Source: an uncultured Christensenella sp. (lineage in GTDB: Bacteria; Bacillota; Clostridia; Christensenellales; Borkfalkiaceae). From it: a stretch of 64,000 bases of DNA. Shown here piece after piece: positions 34,866 through 41,885 of this stretch. A program made the position numbers and the translations under genes. The stretch is taken from assembly GCA_910586345.1 (NCBI GenBank), contig CAJUHC010000003.1, positions 58,197 to 122,196 on the forward strand, written 5' to 3'. The notes beneath the pieces were generated by a model. It worked only from the letters and a program-made list of their open reading frames with translations. It had not been told where the DNA came from and did no database searches. Every line of letters begins with the position of its first letter. Positions within the stretch are counted from its first letter, which is position 1.

Positions 34866-36233
34866 ATGAAAGCGAGCAAAACCGTAAACTTAACAAGCGG
34901 AGGAGTATGGAAACTGTTGCTGGCGTACTGTCTGCCGTTATTCGGCAGCGCTATAATACAGCAGTTTTATTCTCTCGTCGACCTTGTAGTCGTCGGAAAT
35001 TTTGCAAAAGAGGGTGCGCTCGCCGTTGATGCGATAGGCAACGCGACGGTTATAATAAACGTTCTTCTGGCGTTCGCTCTCGGCGCGAACGGCGGGTGTT
35101 CGGTAATAGTGGCGAAGCACTTCGGCGAAAACGACAACAAACGCGTTCGAGAAACGGTAAACACCGCGTTGATTTCTTTTTCGGTTTTATGCGCTGTGAT
35201 AATGGGCGCGGGCTTCGGATTGGGTAAACCGTTGCTGAAAGGTTTAAGCGTACACGGCTCTTATTTCGGCGACTGTCTTGCATATCTGTACATATACGCA
35301 GGTTCTTTGCCTTTCGTTTTTTTATACAATCTCGGTTGCGGTATCTGTTCCGCGCTCGGCGACAGTAAAACTCCGTTTATATTTTTAGTGATTTCGTCGC
35401 TGTTGAATATCGGGCTCGACTTTCTGTTCGTGTGCGTATTTCATCTCGACGTTGCCGGCGCGGCCTGGGCGACTTTCATTTCTCAGGCTATTTCCTGTAC
35501 GCTTACCGTAATAGTGCTTTTTTTCAAGCTTAAATCAATTAAGACCGAAGAAAAACCCAAAATTTTCGATAAAAAGCTTTTCAGGGATTTGACAGTGACT
35601 TCCGTTCCGATAATATTACAGCAAAGTTTTATTTCGTTGGGGAATTTCTTTGTCAGCAAACGTATAAATATGCTCGGCGAAGACGCGACTACGGGTTTCA
35701 CCACCGCGTTCAAACTCATATGTATGTCGAATATGGGCGTAAGCGCTTTAACGAACGGACTTTCGAATTTCGTTTCTCAGAATAAAGCGGCTGGAGAATT
35801 TGCGCGGATTAAAAAGGGTTATTTGGCGGTGACTTGCTATGCGCTGATAACGAGTCTGATATTTCTTGCTGTATTCGTTTCCTGTCCCGAATTTTTGACG
35901 AAACTTTTTATTCAGAAGGACAAACTCACCGAGGAAGCTATGAGATGTTCTGTGTCGTTCATAGTCATAGTTTCGTGTTTTCTGCCCGTAATCTGCGTTA
36001 AAATAGTTGCCGACGGCGCCGTCCGCGGAAGCGGCGGTAATCTCGGTTTTACCGTAAGTACTTTTATAGACCTTATTTTAAGAGTCGCGCTCGTCTATAT
36101 TCTCACGGGCGCTGGTAAAGGCTTTGACGGCGTATGCTGGGCGTGGGGAATAGGTTGGAGTATAAGTACGCTGTTCGCTCTCGCGTTTTTGTTCGCTACG
36201 TTCCGAAAGTACCCAAAATCTGCGACTTCGTAA
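34866..36233 (+). CDS. MATE-family multidrug/metabolite exporter
   Basis: 455 residues with about 12 membrane helices in two similar halves. N-terminal signature: WKLLLAYCLPLFGSAIIQQFYSLVDLVVVGNFAKEGALAVDAIG; the second half repeats it at FRDLTVTSVPIILQQSFISLGNFFVSKRIN. Exports organic cations or metabolites in exchange for Na+ or H+; the substrate cannot be told from sequence. Monocistronic between its own promoter and the terminator at 36250. Confidence 0.9.
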   Translation: MKASKTVNLTSGGVWKLLLAYCLPLFGSAIIQQFYSLVDLVVVGNFAKEGALAVDAIGNATVIINVLLAFALGANGGCSVIVAKHFGENDNKRVRETVNTALISFSVLCAVIMGAGFGLGKPLLKGLSVHGSYFGDCLAYLYIYAGSLPFVFLYNLGCGICSALGDSKTPFIFLVISSLLNIGLDFLFVCVFHLDVAGAAWATFISQAISCTLTVIVLFFKLKSIKTEEKPKIFDKKLFRDLTVTSVPIILQQSFISLGNFFVSKRINMLGEDATTGFTTAFKLICMSNMGVSALTNGLSNFVSQNKAAGEFARIKKGYLAVTCYALITSLIFLAVFVSCPEFLTKLFIQKDKLTEEAMRCSVSFIVIVSCFLPVICVKIVADGAVRGSGGNLGFTVSTFIDLILRVALVYILTGAGKGFDGVCWAWGIGWSISTLFALAFLFATFRKYPKSATS

Positions 36234-36249
36234 TTTTGTTTTAAAACGA

Positions 36250-36280
36250 AAAAAAGGAGGACTTTCCGTCTTCCTTTTTT
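36250..36280. terminator. Intrinsic terminator after the MATE gene
   Basis: A 13-bp stem (36250-36262 with 36268-36280) with one G-T pair and loop TTTCC; the A and T runs make it usable on either strand. Confidence 0.9.
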
Positions 36281-36315
36281 CACTTATATTGAAAAATGCG
36301 CCGACTGTAAAACCC

Positions 36316-36345
36316 TTGACAAAATACCCGAAAACGTGGTATTTT
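36316..36345 (+). promoter_or_regulatory. Promoter of leuA, predicted leaderless start
   Basis: TTGACA (36316-36321), an 18-bp spacer, TATTTT (36340-36345) with a TGG extended -10. Seven bases on is 36352, the A of the leuA ATG. No room exists for a T-box or leader attenuator. Confidence 0.65.
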
Positions 36346-36351
36346 TAATCT

Positions 36352-38019
36352 ATGGAAAAATATAAAAAATACTCCAAACAGTATTTTCTGCCGAAAGAGC
36401 GGTGTCTTGACTGGGCTGAGCGCGACTGCGTCGGGAAAGCTCCCGTCTGGTGTTCGGTCGATTTGCGCGACGGAAACCAAAGTTTAGTCAAGCCGATGTC
36501 CGAGGACGTTAAAGCGGAGTTTTTCAAACTCCTTTTGAAACTCGGATTCAAGGAAATAGAAGCGGGATTTCCCGCCGCTTCGGAAACGGAATTTAAATTT
36601 ATTCGCCGTCTGATTGAAAAGGATATGATTCCCGACGGCGTTACCATACAGGTTCTCACGCAAGCGAGAGAACATATTATTAAAAAGACGTTCGAGGCGG
36701 TTAGAGGCGCGAAAAACGTTATAATTCACGTTTATAATTCGACTTCCGCCGCACAGCGCGAACAGGTATTCAAAAAGGACAAATCCGCGGTAAAAAAAAT
36801 CGCCGTCGAAGGTGCCGGACTGTTGAAAGAGCTTACCGAAAAAGAGGGAGCGGATTACCGTTTCGAGTATTCGCCCGAATCTTTTACGGGAACGGAACCC
36901 GAATACGCATTGGAAGTTATAAACGCTGTGCTCGACATCTGGAAGCCTTCCGCCGAAAAAAAAGCGATAATAAATTTACCTGCAACGGTTGAAAATTCAA
37001 TGCCTCACGTCTATGCGAGGCAGACGGAATATATTTGCAGGAATTTGAAGTACAGAAACGAAACGCTCGTCTCGCTTCATCCGCATAACGACAGAGGCTG
37101 TGCGGTTGCTGCCGCCGAAATGGGGCTTCTTGCGGGCGCGGACAGAATAGAGGGTACGCTGTTCGGAAACGGAGAGCGTACGGGCAACGTTGATTTGATA
37201 ACCCTCGCTATGAATTTATATTCTCAGGGCACGGACCCGAAACTCGACTTTTCGGATATGCCTGAAATATGTTCGCTTTACGAATCTTTTACGGGTATGA
37301 GCGTATATCCGCGTCAGCCGTACGCGGGCGGGCTGGTATTCGCTGCGTTTTCGGGTTCTCATCAGGACGCGATTGCCAAGGGAATGGAATGGCGCGCGCA
37401 AAACGGGCTTGATAAATGGAACGTGCCTTATTTGCCGATAGACCCTGCGGACGTGGGAAGAGTTTACGAAACGGATGTTATCCGTATAAATTCCCAGTCG
37501 GGCAAAGGCGGCGTCGGTTACGTTCTTAAAGAATATTTCGGCGTGGATTTGCCGAAAAATATGAAAGAGCAGATGGGCTATAAAGCGAAAGCCGTTTCGG
37601 ACAGACTCCGCAAAGAACTGCGTCCGGAAGATATTTACGCGATTTTCGAGGAGAATTATATCGCTCCGCGTACGTATTTCGATATATCGGACTGTCGGTT
37701 CGAGGAAGACGGCGAAGTGCGCGCGGAAATAACTTTTACCGTCGGCGGAAATGAAGAAACGGTAAAAGCTTGCGGGAACGGCAGGTTGGACGCCGTTTCA
37801 AACGCAATCAAAGAAAAGTTCGGAATCGATTACGTTTTGGACGGCTACGAACAGCGCGCGTTGACTTCGACTTCGCGTTCAAAGGCAATGTCGTACGTCT
37901 GCGTTATCGATAAAAACGGAACTCTTTATTGGGGAGCGGGCGTCGACGACGATATTATCAAAAGTTCGTACAAGGCGCTTGTATCAGCGGTCAACAACCT
38001 TTTAAAAGGAGATATATAA
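36352..38019 (+). CDS. leuA: 2-isopropylmalate synthase, long form
   Basis: Condenses acetyl-CoA with 2-ketoisovalerate, the first committed step to leucine. 555 residues, the LeuA type 2 (yeast/actinobacterial-like) architecture. The catalytic barrel begins CSVDLRDGNQSL and has the metal-binding SLHPHNDRGCAVAA and GTLFGNGERTGNVDL. The C-terminal LeuA dimer/regulatory domain (about residues 440-555) should bind leucine for feedback inhibition. No other leu gene is present in the window. No Shine-Dalgarno sequence before the ATG. It ends two bases before lgt. Confidence 0.94.
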   Translation: MEKYKKYSKQYFLPKERCLDWAERDCVGKAPVWCSVDLRDGNQSLVKPMSEDVKAEFFKLLLKLGFKEIEAGFPAASETEFKFIRRLIEKDMIPDGVTIQVLTQAREHIIKKTFEAVRGAKNVIIHVYNSTSAAQREQVFKKDKSAVKKIAVEGAGLLKELTEKEGADYRFEYSPESFTGTEPEYALEVINAVLDIWKPSAEKKAIINLPATVENSMPHVYARQTEYICRNLKYRNETLVSLHPHNDRGCAVAAAEMGLLAGADRIEGTLFGNGERTGNVDLITLAMNLYSQGTDPKLDFSDMPEICSLYESFTGMSVYPRQPYAGGLVFAAFSGSHQDAIAKGMEWRAQNGLDKWNVPYLPIDPADVGRVYETDVIRINSQSGKGGVGYVLKEYFGVDLPKNMKEQMGYKAKAVSDRLRKELRPEDIYAIFEENYIAPRTYFDISDCRFEEDGEVRAEITFTVGGNEETVKACGNGRLDAVSNAIKEKFGIDYVLDGYEQRALTSTSRSKAMSYVCVIDKNGTLYWGAGVDDDIIKSSYKALVSAVNNLLKGDI

Positions 38020-38021
38020 AT

Positions 38022-38894
38022 ATGCATCCCGAACCTATATTCGAGATTTTCGGACAGGGAGTTTATCTTTACGGTATATGTATGGCGGTGGGAATAATCG
38101 CCTGTTTCGGTTTTCTCGTATTTACTATGCGTTACAAAAAATTCAACGACGCTTCGTCGGACGCGGTAATTTTTATCGGCGTTTTCGGAACGGGTTTCGG
38201 AATATTTTCCGCTATGCTGTTTCAGGCCGCTTATAATTACATCGCCGACCCTACAAAGGGTTTCGATTTAGGCGGGGCTATGACTTTTATCGGCGGACTT
38301 ATAGGAGGAGTAGTGAGTTTCGTAGCGGTATGGAACCTCTATATTTACGTTATCCGCCGGCATACGAAAATCAAATGGCTGAAAGCCGAGATGAACGCGG
38401 GGCTTACGGACGCTCTCCCGTTTATTCCGATAGGAATAACCATAGCGCACGCGTTCGGAAGATTCGGCTGTTTCTGGGCGGGTTGCTGTTACGGTTTGGA
38501 AACGGACGCCTGGTACGGACTTCCCTGCGCGGGTTACGCTAGCGGAAATTATATTCCCGTACAGCTTTTGGAAATGTTTTTCCTGCTTGCGCTCGGCGCG
38601 GTTATGGCGGTGCTGTACTTCAGATTTAAATTCAATTACAATTTCGCGGTGTACGCGATAGCATACGGGGTATGGAGATTTATAATCGAATTCGTGCGCG
38701 GAGACGTAACCGAGAGAGGCAAACTTTTCGGAGATACGCTCTTTCCGTCCCAGATATGGAGTATCGTAATGGTAATATTGGGAATAGGTTATATTTTCAT
38801 ACAGATGTACTTTTTCAGTAAGCTTATGAAGCATCCGGAACTTAACGAGTGTAAAGCTAAATCCGAATCAGAAACCGAACGAAAAAGCGCATAG
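38022..38894 (+). CDS. lgt: Prolipoprotein diacylglyceryl transferase
   Basis: Attaches diacylglycerol to the lipobox Cys of prelipoproteins at the membrane. 290 residues from the ATG at 38022, with AAAAGGAGA nine bases upstream inside leuA; the longer frame from 37929 adds 31 basic residues from the leuA overlap and is rejected. Seven membrane helices. Family motifs: the HAFGRFGCFWAGCCYG signature with the essential Arg and Gly, and GVWRFIIEFVRGD. The many lipoproteins in this window are its expected substrates. Confidence 0.93.
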   Translation: MHPEPIFEIFGQGVYLYGICMAVGIIACFGFLVFTMRYKKFNDASSDAVIFIGVFGTGFGIFSAMLFQAAYNYIADPTKGFDLGGAMTFIGGLIGGVVSFVAVWNLYIYVIRRHTKIKWLKAEMNAGLTDALPFIPIGITIAHAFGRFGCFWAGCCYGLETDAWYGLPCAGYASGNYIPVQLLEMFFLLALGAVMAVLYFRFKFNYNFAVYAIAYGVWRFIIEFVRGDVTERGKLFGDTLFPSQIWSIVMVILGIGYIFIQMYFFSKLMKHPELNECKAKSESETERKSA

Positions 38895-38910
38895 GAAAAT
38901 TTAAGCGTAA

Positions 38911-38937
38911 GCCCGACGAGCGTTGATCTCGTTGGGC
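38911..38937 (+). terminator. Hairpin after lgt, probable terminator without a good U run
   Basis: A 10-bp stem GCCCGACGAG / CTCGTTGGGC (one G-T pair), loop of seven, followed by AAATTATTTAATTTG. It marks the boundary to the AT-rich cassette. Confidence 0.6.
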
Positions 38938-39040
38938 AAATTATTTAATTTGTTTGATATAAAAATAAATATTGACTTAACGTGAACTTTTATTGAAAAA
39001 TTAGAGTATAACAAATAGATATAAAAAGGAGAAATTTGTT

Positions 39041-39700
39041 ATGAAAAAATACACAATTTATGCTGACAATAATTTTTTAAACAAGGATACGAAGGCATAT
39101 TACACGCTTGATTATTATGGCGGGGAAAATAACGATGATACTAAATTTATTCTTACTTTTAAAAATACTTTTTGTTGGGAAAAAATTAACGATTTAAAAA
39201 ATGCAAAAGCTAAGGCTGAGAATATTCTGATAAGTGATTTATCAGAAATAATTACTCTGGAAAATTTGGATGAGTGTACGATAGTTTCTGTGCCTAGGGC
39301 AAAAGCGCTGAACACATATGTACCTGAACAACTCTGTTTGATTGAGGCAATTAGTTGTGCTACTAAATCAATTAATAATGCAGTTGATGGTACTAACTAT
39401 ATACTGCGTTATAAGAATACTAAAACTACACACTTAGGTCGTGTTACGGGCAGAATTTCAGCTCAAGGAAATATACCAAAGGGAAATAATGCTAACGACG
39501 GACCCGAACCGTATCCCGGTATTACTCGTGATACCTGCAACATAAACGCGGATAGAATAAAAGGACAAACTATAATTTTGGTAGACGATATTTATACCGC
39601 CGACTGTAATGTCGACGAAGATTGTATACAGGCACTGTACGATGCAGGAGCAAAAGAAGTTATTTTTTATTCATTTGCAAAAACAGTTAAGAGGTATTAA
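39041..39700 (+). CDS. Phosphoribosyltransferase-fold protein, first gene of the AT-rich cassette
   Basis: 219 residues. The C-terminal half carries a type I phosphoribosyltransferase PRPP loop, QTIILVDDIYTADCNVD (VDDIYT at about residues 181-186), followed by the usual strand AGAKEVIFYSFAKT. The middle has ILRYKNTKTTHLGRVTGRIS, a likely substrate or flexible-loop region. The N-terminal 100 residues are unusual for ComF-type enzymes and have no signal peptide. AAAAAGGAGA precedes the ATG. Base composition differs from the neighbours: bases 39121-39180 hold 16 G/C out of 60. It is coupled to the DprA-like gene by a one-base overlap. Substrate unknown; a nucleobase or nucleotide product is inferred. 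Confidence 0.7.
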   Translation: MKKYTIYADNNFLNKDTKAYYTLDYYGGENNDDTKFILTFKNTFCWEKINDLKNAKAKAENILISDLSEIITLENLDECTIVSVPRAKALNTYVPEQLCLIEAISCATKSINNAVDGTNYILRYKNTKTTHLGRVTGRISAQGNIPKGNNANDGPEPYPGITRDTCNINADRIKGQTIILVDDIYTADCNVDEDCIQALYDAGAKEVIFYSFAKTVKRY

Positions 39701-40632
39701 TGAATTATTCTGAATTATCATTGGAAATACTGGCGCTTTTAGAGTGTCGATATATTAAAACGATTGCCCAATTTTGGCGCGATTTCGGGGAAATTGCTTT
39801 AATTGAGCAATTTGTTTCCGATAATCAGACGGTTAAAGAAAAAATTGAATATCTGCGCAATCAGTTTGAAAATGATGATAGAGATTCTTATGGAATAATC
39901 TGCGCTTTTGATGATGATTTTCCTTGTATAAACAAAAAAGCAAAAGAGAGTGAAAAACCTTATTTGCTTTTTTATAAAGGAGATAAAGCATTATTACAAG
40001 ACTTAAATAACAATGTGGCTGTAATAGGGGTAATTGACCCGACTGAAGAAATAGAGCAACGTGAAAAGGCAATAGTCGGTAAGCTTATCGAGAGAAATCT
40101 CACAGTGGTAAGCGGGCTTGCAAAAGGCTGCGACGAAATTGCACACAGGGTTTGCGTTGAAAACGGAGCCAAAACTATTGCCGTTCTGCCTTCGACGTTA
40201 AATAAAATCTATCCTGCTTCTAATCGTGAATTAGCGGAAAGGATTGTTGAAAATGGCGGACTGCTATTAACTGAGTACTATTATGAGCCTTTGAGTAAAA
40301 CCGATGCTGTTAACCGTTACATTGAAAGAGACAGGCTGCAGGCTATGTTTTCAAAGGCGGTTATAATGATAGCTAGCTACAGAAGCGGACAAGGAGATAG
40401 CGGTTCCAGACACGCAATGGGTAACGCGGAAAATTATGATATTCCGCGTTATGTAATGTATAATAGGGAAACAGACTGCGCAGATAAGCGGTTTGGCTTG
40501 AATAAGGATTTTGTCGATAAAAGAAAAGCCGCTGCTTTATCAAAGGGTTCAATTGATGAAATAGTGAATTTAGAGCCTCCGAAGACTATCCGGCTTTCCG
40601 ACGGTAAACCCAGACAAATGAAGTTTTTTTAA
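39700..40632 (+). CDS. DprA-like SLOG-domain protein
   Basis: 310 residues. The core is a DprA/Smf-type Rossmann fold: LTVVSGLAKGCDEIAHRVCVENGAKTIAVLPSTL is the canonical ligand-binding motif, and LTEYY and AVNRYIERDRLQAMFSKAVIMIA correspond to later conserved strands. It departs from true DprA in the segment RSGQGDSGSRHAMGNAENYDIPRYVMYN, where DprA has a GSLxTA motif. The C-terminal winged helix of DprA is absent; the protein ends in a short Lys/Arg tail. An N-terminal helical region of about 60 residues precedes the fold. Genetic context (PRTase before, HAD after) argues for nucleotide handling or immunity rather than natural transformation. Confidence 0.75.
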   Translation: MNYSELSLEILALLECRYIKTIAQFWRDFGEIALIEQFVSDNQTVKEKIEYLRNQFENDDRDSYGIICAFDDDFPCINKKAKESEKPYLLFYKGDKALLQDLNNNVAVIGVIDPTEEIEQREKAIVGKLIERNLTVVSGLAKGCDEIAHRVCVENGAKTIAVLPSTLNKIYPASNRELAERIVENGGLLLTEYYYEPLSKTDAVNRYIERDRLQAMFSKAVIMIASYRSGQGDSGSRHAMGNAENYDIPRYVMYNRETDCADKRFGLNKDFVDKRKAAALSKGSIDEIVNLEPPKTIRLSDGKPRQMKFF

Positions 40633-40633
40633 T

Positions 40634-41137
40634 ATGTATAAATATATTTTTGATTTGGATAATACGCTTGTATTTACAGACGATTTAAATAACGAAGCAT
40701 ATAATTATGCGCTGAAATTTTTGGGGAAAGAGCGTATTTCAGATGTCAAGAGAATAACGAGAGAAATTGTATTTTCAAAATATAATTTGACAAAATCGGA
40801 AAAGAAAGATTTGGTGAAATTAAAACAGGCATACTTTGCCGATAATATAAACAAAATCAATAAAAACGAAGATTTATTGAATTTGATATTGGAATTAGGT
40901 CCGGCGGAATGTATATTATGGACTAAAGCCGACGAATGCAGAGTTAACGCGATTTTGGAATATTTAAATTTAAATGATGCTTTTTCTTGGGTTTTATATA
41001 GTAAAAAAACAGATACTGAAAAAGATATTGAAAAAATTTGCAGGCATTTTAAGTGCGCCGAATCGCAGTTAAAATTTTATGAAGATAATATTAAGATATG
41101 TAATAAATTAAAAAATCATAATGTCGCTGTTGTTTAA
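40634..41137 (+). CDS. HAD-superfamily hydrolase, third gene of the AT-rich cassette
   Basis: 167 residues. Motif I FDLDNTLV (nucleophile Asp7, acid Asp9), motif II in ILWTKAD (Thr), motif III Lys in YSKKTDTEKDIEK and motif IV in FYEDNIK are all present in order. A small helical cap lies between about residues 15 and 75, as in HAD phosphatases that act on nucleotides or sugar phosphates. The ATG is one base after the DprA-like stop. No terminator follows until the hairpin at 41223. A true catalytic phosphatase is likely; the substrate is unknown. Confidence 0.75.
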   Translation: MYKYIFDLDNTLVFTDDLNNEAYNYALKFLGKERISDVKRITREIVFSKYNLTKSEKKDLVKLKQAYFADNINKINKNEDLLNLILELGPAECILWTKADECRVNAILEYLNLNDAFSWVLYSKKTDTEKDIEKICRHFKCAESQLKFYEDNIKICNKLKNHNVAVV

Positions 41138-41195
41138 AATATCCGAAAGATTTTAATAATATATTTAAAATAAAGTAACTTTACTTTAATCGAAG

Positions 41196-41225
41196 TGCAT
41201 AACAAAATTTTAGTTTCACATACTC
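41196..41225 (+). promoter_or_regulatory. Candidate sigma-G promoter of spoVT
   Basis: TGCATA (41196-41201), a 17-bp spacer, then CATACTC (41219-41225). This differs from the B. subtilis forespore sigma-G pattern (TGAATA / CATACTA) by one base in each element. +1 is predicted near 41232, inside the left arm of the hairpin at 41223-41255. A small palindrome AAAGTAA-CT-TTACTTT (41172-41187) lies just upstream. spoVT is a sigma-G gene in B. subtilis. Confidence 0.65.
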
Positions 41226-41255
41226 CTCGTAGGGTGTTTTACGCCCTATGAGGAG
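41223..41255 (+). promoter_or_regulatory. Hairpin that hides the spoVT ribosome binding site and resembles a terminator
   Basis: A 12-bp stem (41223-41234 with 41244-41255; one G-T pair) and a 9-base loop. The right arm contains GAGGAG, the Shine-Dalgarno sequence for the ATG at 41264, and is followed by ATTTTTA. Transcripts reading through from the HAD gene would form it; transcripts starting at the candidate sigma-G promoter would lack most of the left arm. Confidence 0.7.
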
Positions 41256-41263
41256 ATTTTTAT

Positions 41264-41809
41264 ATGAAAGCTACTGGTATAGTGCGTAGAATAGACGAAT
41301 TGGGAAGAGTGGTAATTCCCAAAGAAATAAGGAGCACGCTGAGACTCAAATCGGGCGACCCGTTGGAAATTTTTACGGACCGCGACGAGCTTATGCTTAA
41401 AAAATATTCGCCGATAGCTTCTCTTGAAAAGTTTTCGGAGGGAACTGCGAAATCGCTTTCCGATTTGTCGGGGCATATAGCGGTCATTTGCGATACGGAC
41501 GAAGTTTTACACGCGTCCGGCAGAGGTCAGAGAGTGTTCGACGGAAAAAGTCTTTCCGAAAAAATGGAAAAAATTCTCAGAGAGAGAAAAAGTTATATAG
41601 CTAATCTTTCCGAGGGCGGGGACGTGGTTCCCATTACCTCCGACGGCGTCAGTCAGGTTACGGCACAGATAATAGTGCCTATCGTATGCAACGGCGACTG
41701 TCTCGGCGCAGTTGCTCTCGTTTCTACGGAGCAGGGCGCGAAAATCGAAGCGGGCGCTTGCAAGCTTGCGCAATTGTCCGCAACTATACTTGCAAACCAA
41801 TTCGAATAA
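41264..41809 (+). CDS. spoVT: Stage V sporulation transcriptional regulator SpoVT
   Basis: Forespore regulator that adjusts sigma-G-dependent genes and spore germination properties. 181 residues. The N-terminal swapped-hairpin AbrB domain is MKATGIVRRIDELGRVVIPKEIRSTLRLKSGDPLEIFTD; the C-terminal GAF-like domain covers about residues 55-181. Order spoVT, polysaccharide flippase, yabN-like is the same as in B. subtilis. Translation start is set by GAGGAG eight bases upstream, within a hairpin. Confidence 0.95.
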   Translation: MKATGIVRRIDELGRVVIPKEIRSTLRLKSGDPLEIFTDRDELMLKKYSPIASLEKFSEGTAKSLSDLSGHIAVICDTDEVLHASGRGQRVFDGKSLSEKMEKILRERKSYIANLSEGGDVVPITSDGVSQVTAQIIVPIVCNGDCLGAVALVSTEQGAKIEAGACKLAQLSATILANQFE

Positions 41810-41849
41810 TTAAGCCGTATTACTATTGTAACGCGCTAATAAATACTGA

Positions 41850-41881
41850 AAAACTCCGCACAATAATTGTGCGGAGTTTTT
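41850..41881 (+). terminator. Terminator after spoVT that contains the next gene's ribosome binding site
   Basis: A 14-bp perfect stem (41850-41863 with 41867-41880), loop TAA, then T. The right arm includes GCGGAG (41871-41876), nine bases before the ATG at 41886. Confidence 0.88.
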
Positions 41882-41885
41882 ACTT

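Noticed and set aside
37929..38021. 31-residue N-terminal extension of lgt
   Set aside because: It lies inside leuA in another frame, is basic and not hydrophobic; the ATG at 38022 has a well-placed RBS and the proper Lgt start.
39700..40632. Housekeeping DprA of natural transformation
   Set aside because: No winged helix, a changed distal motif, AT-rich composition and PRTase/HAD neighbours argue against the ordinary recombination mediator.
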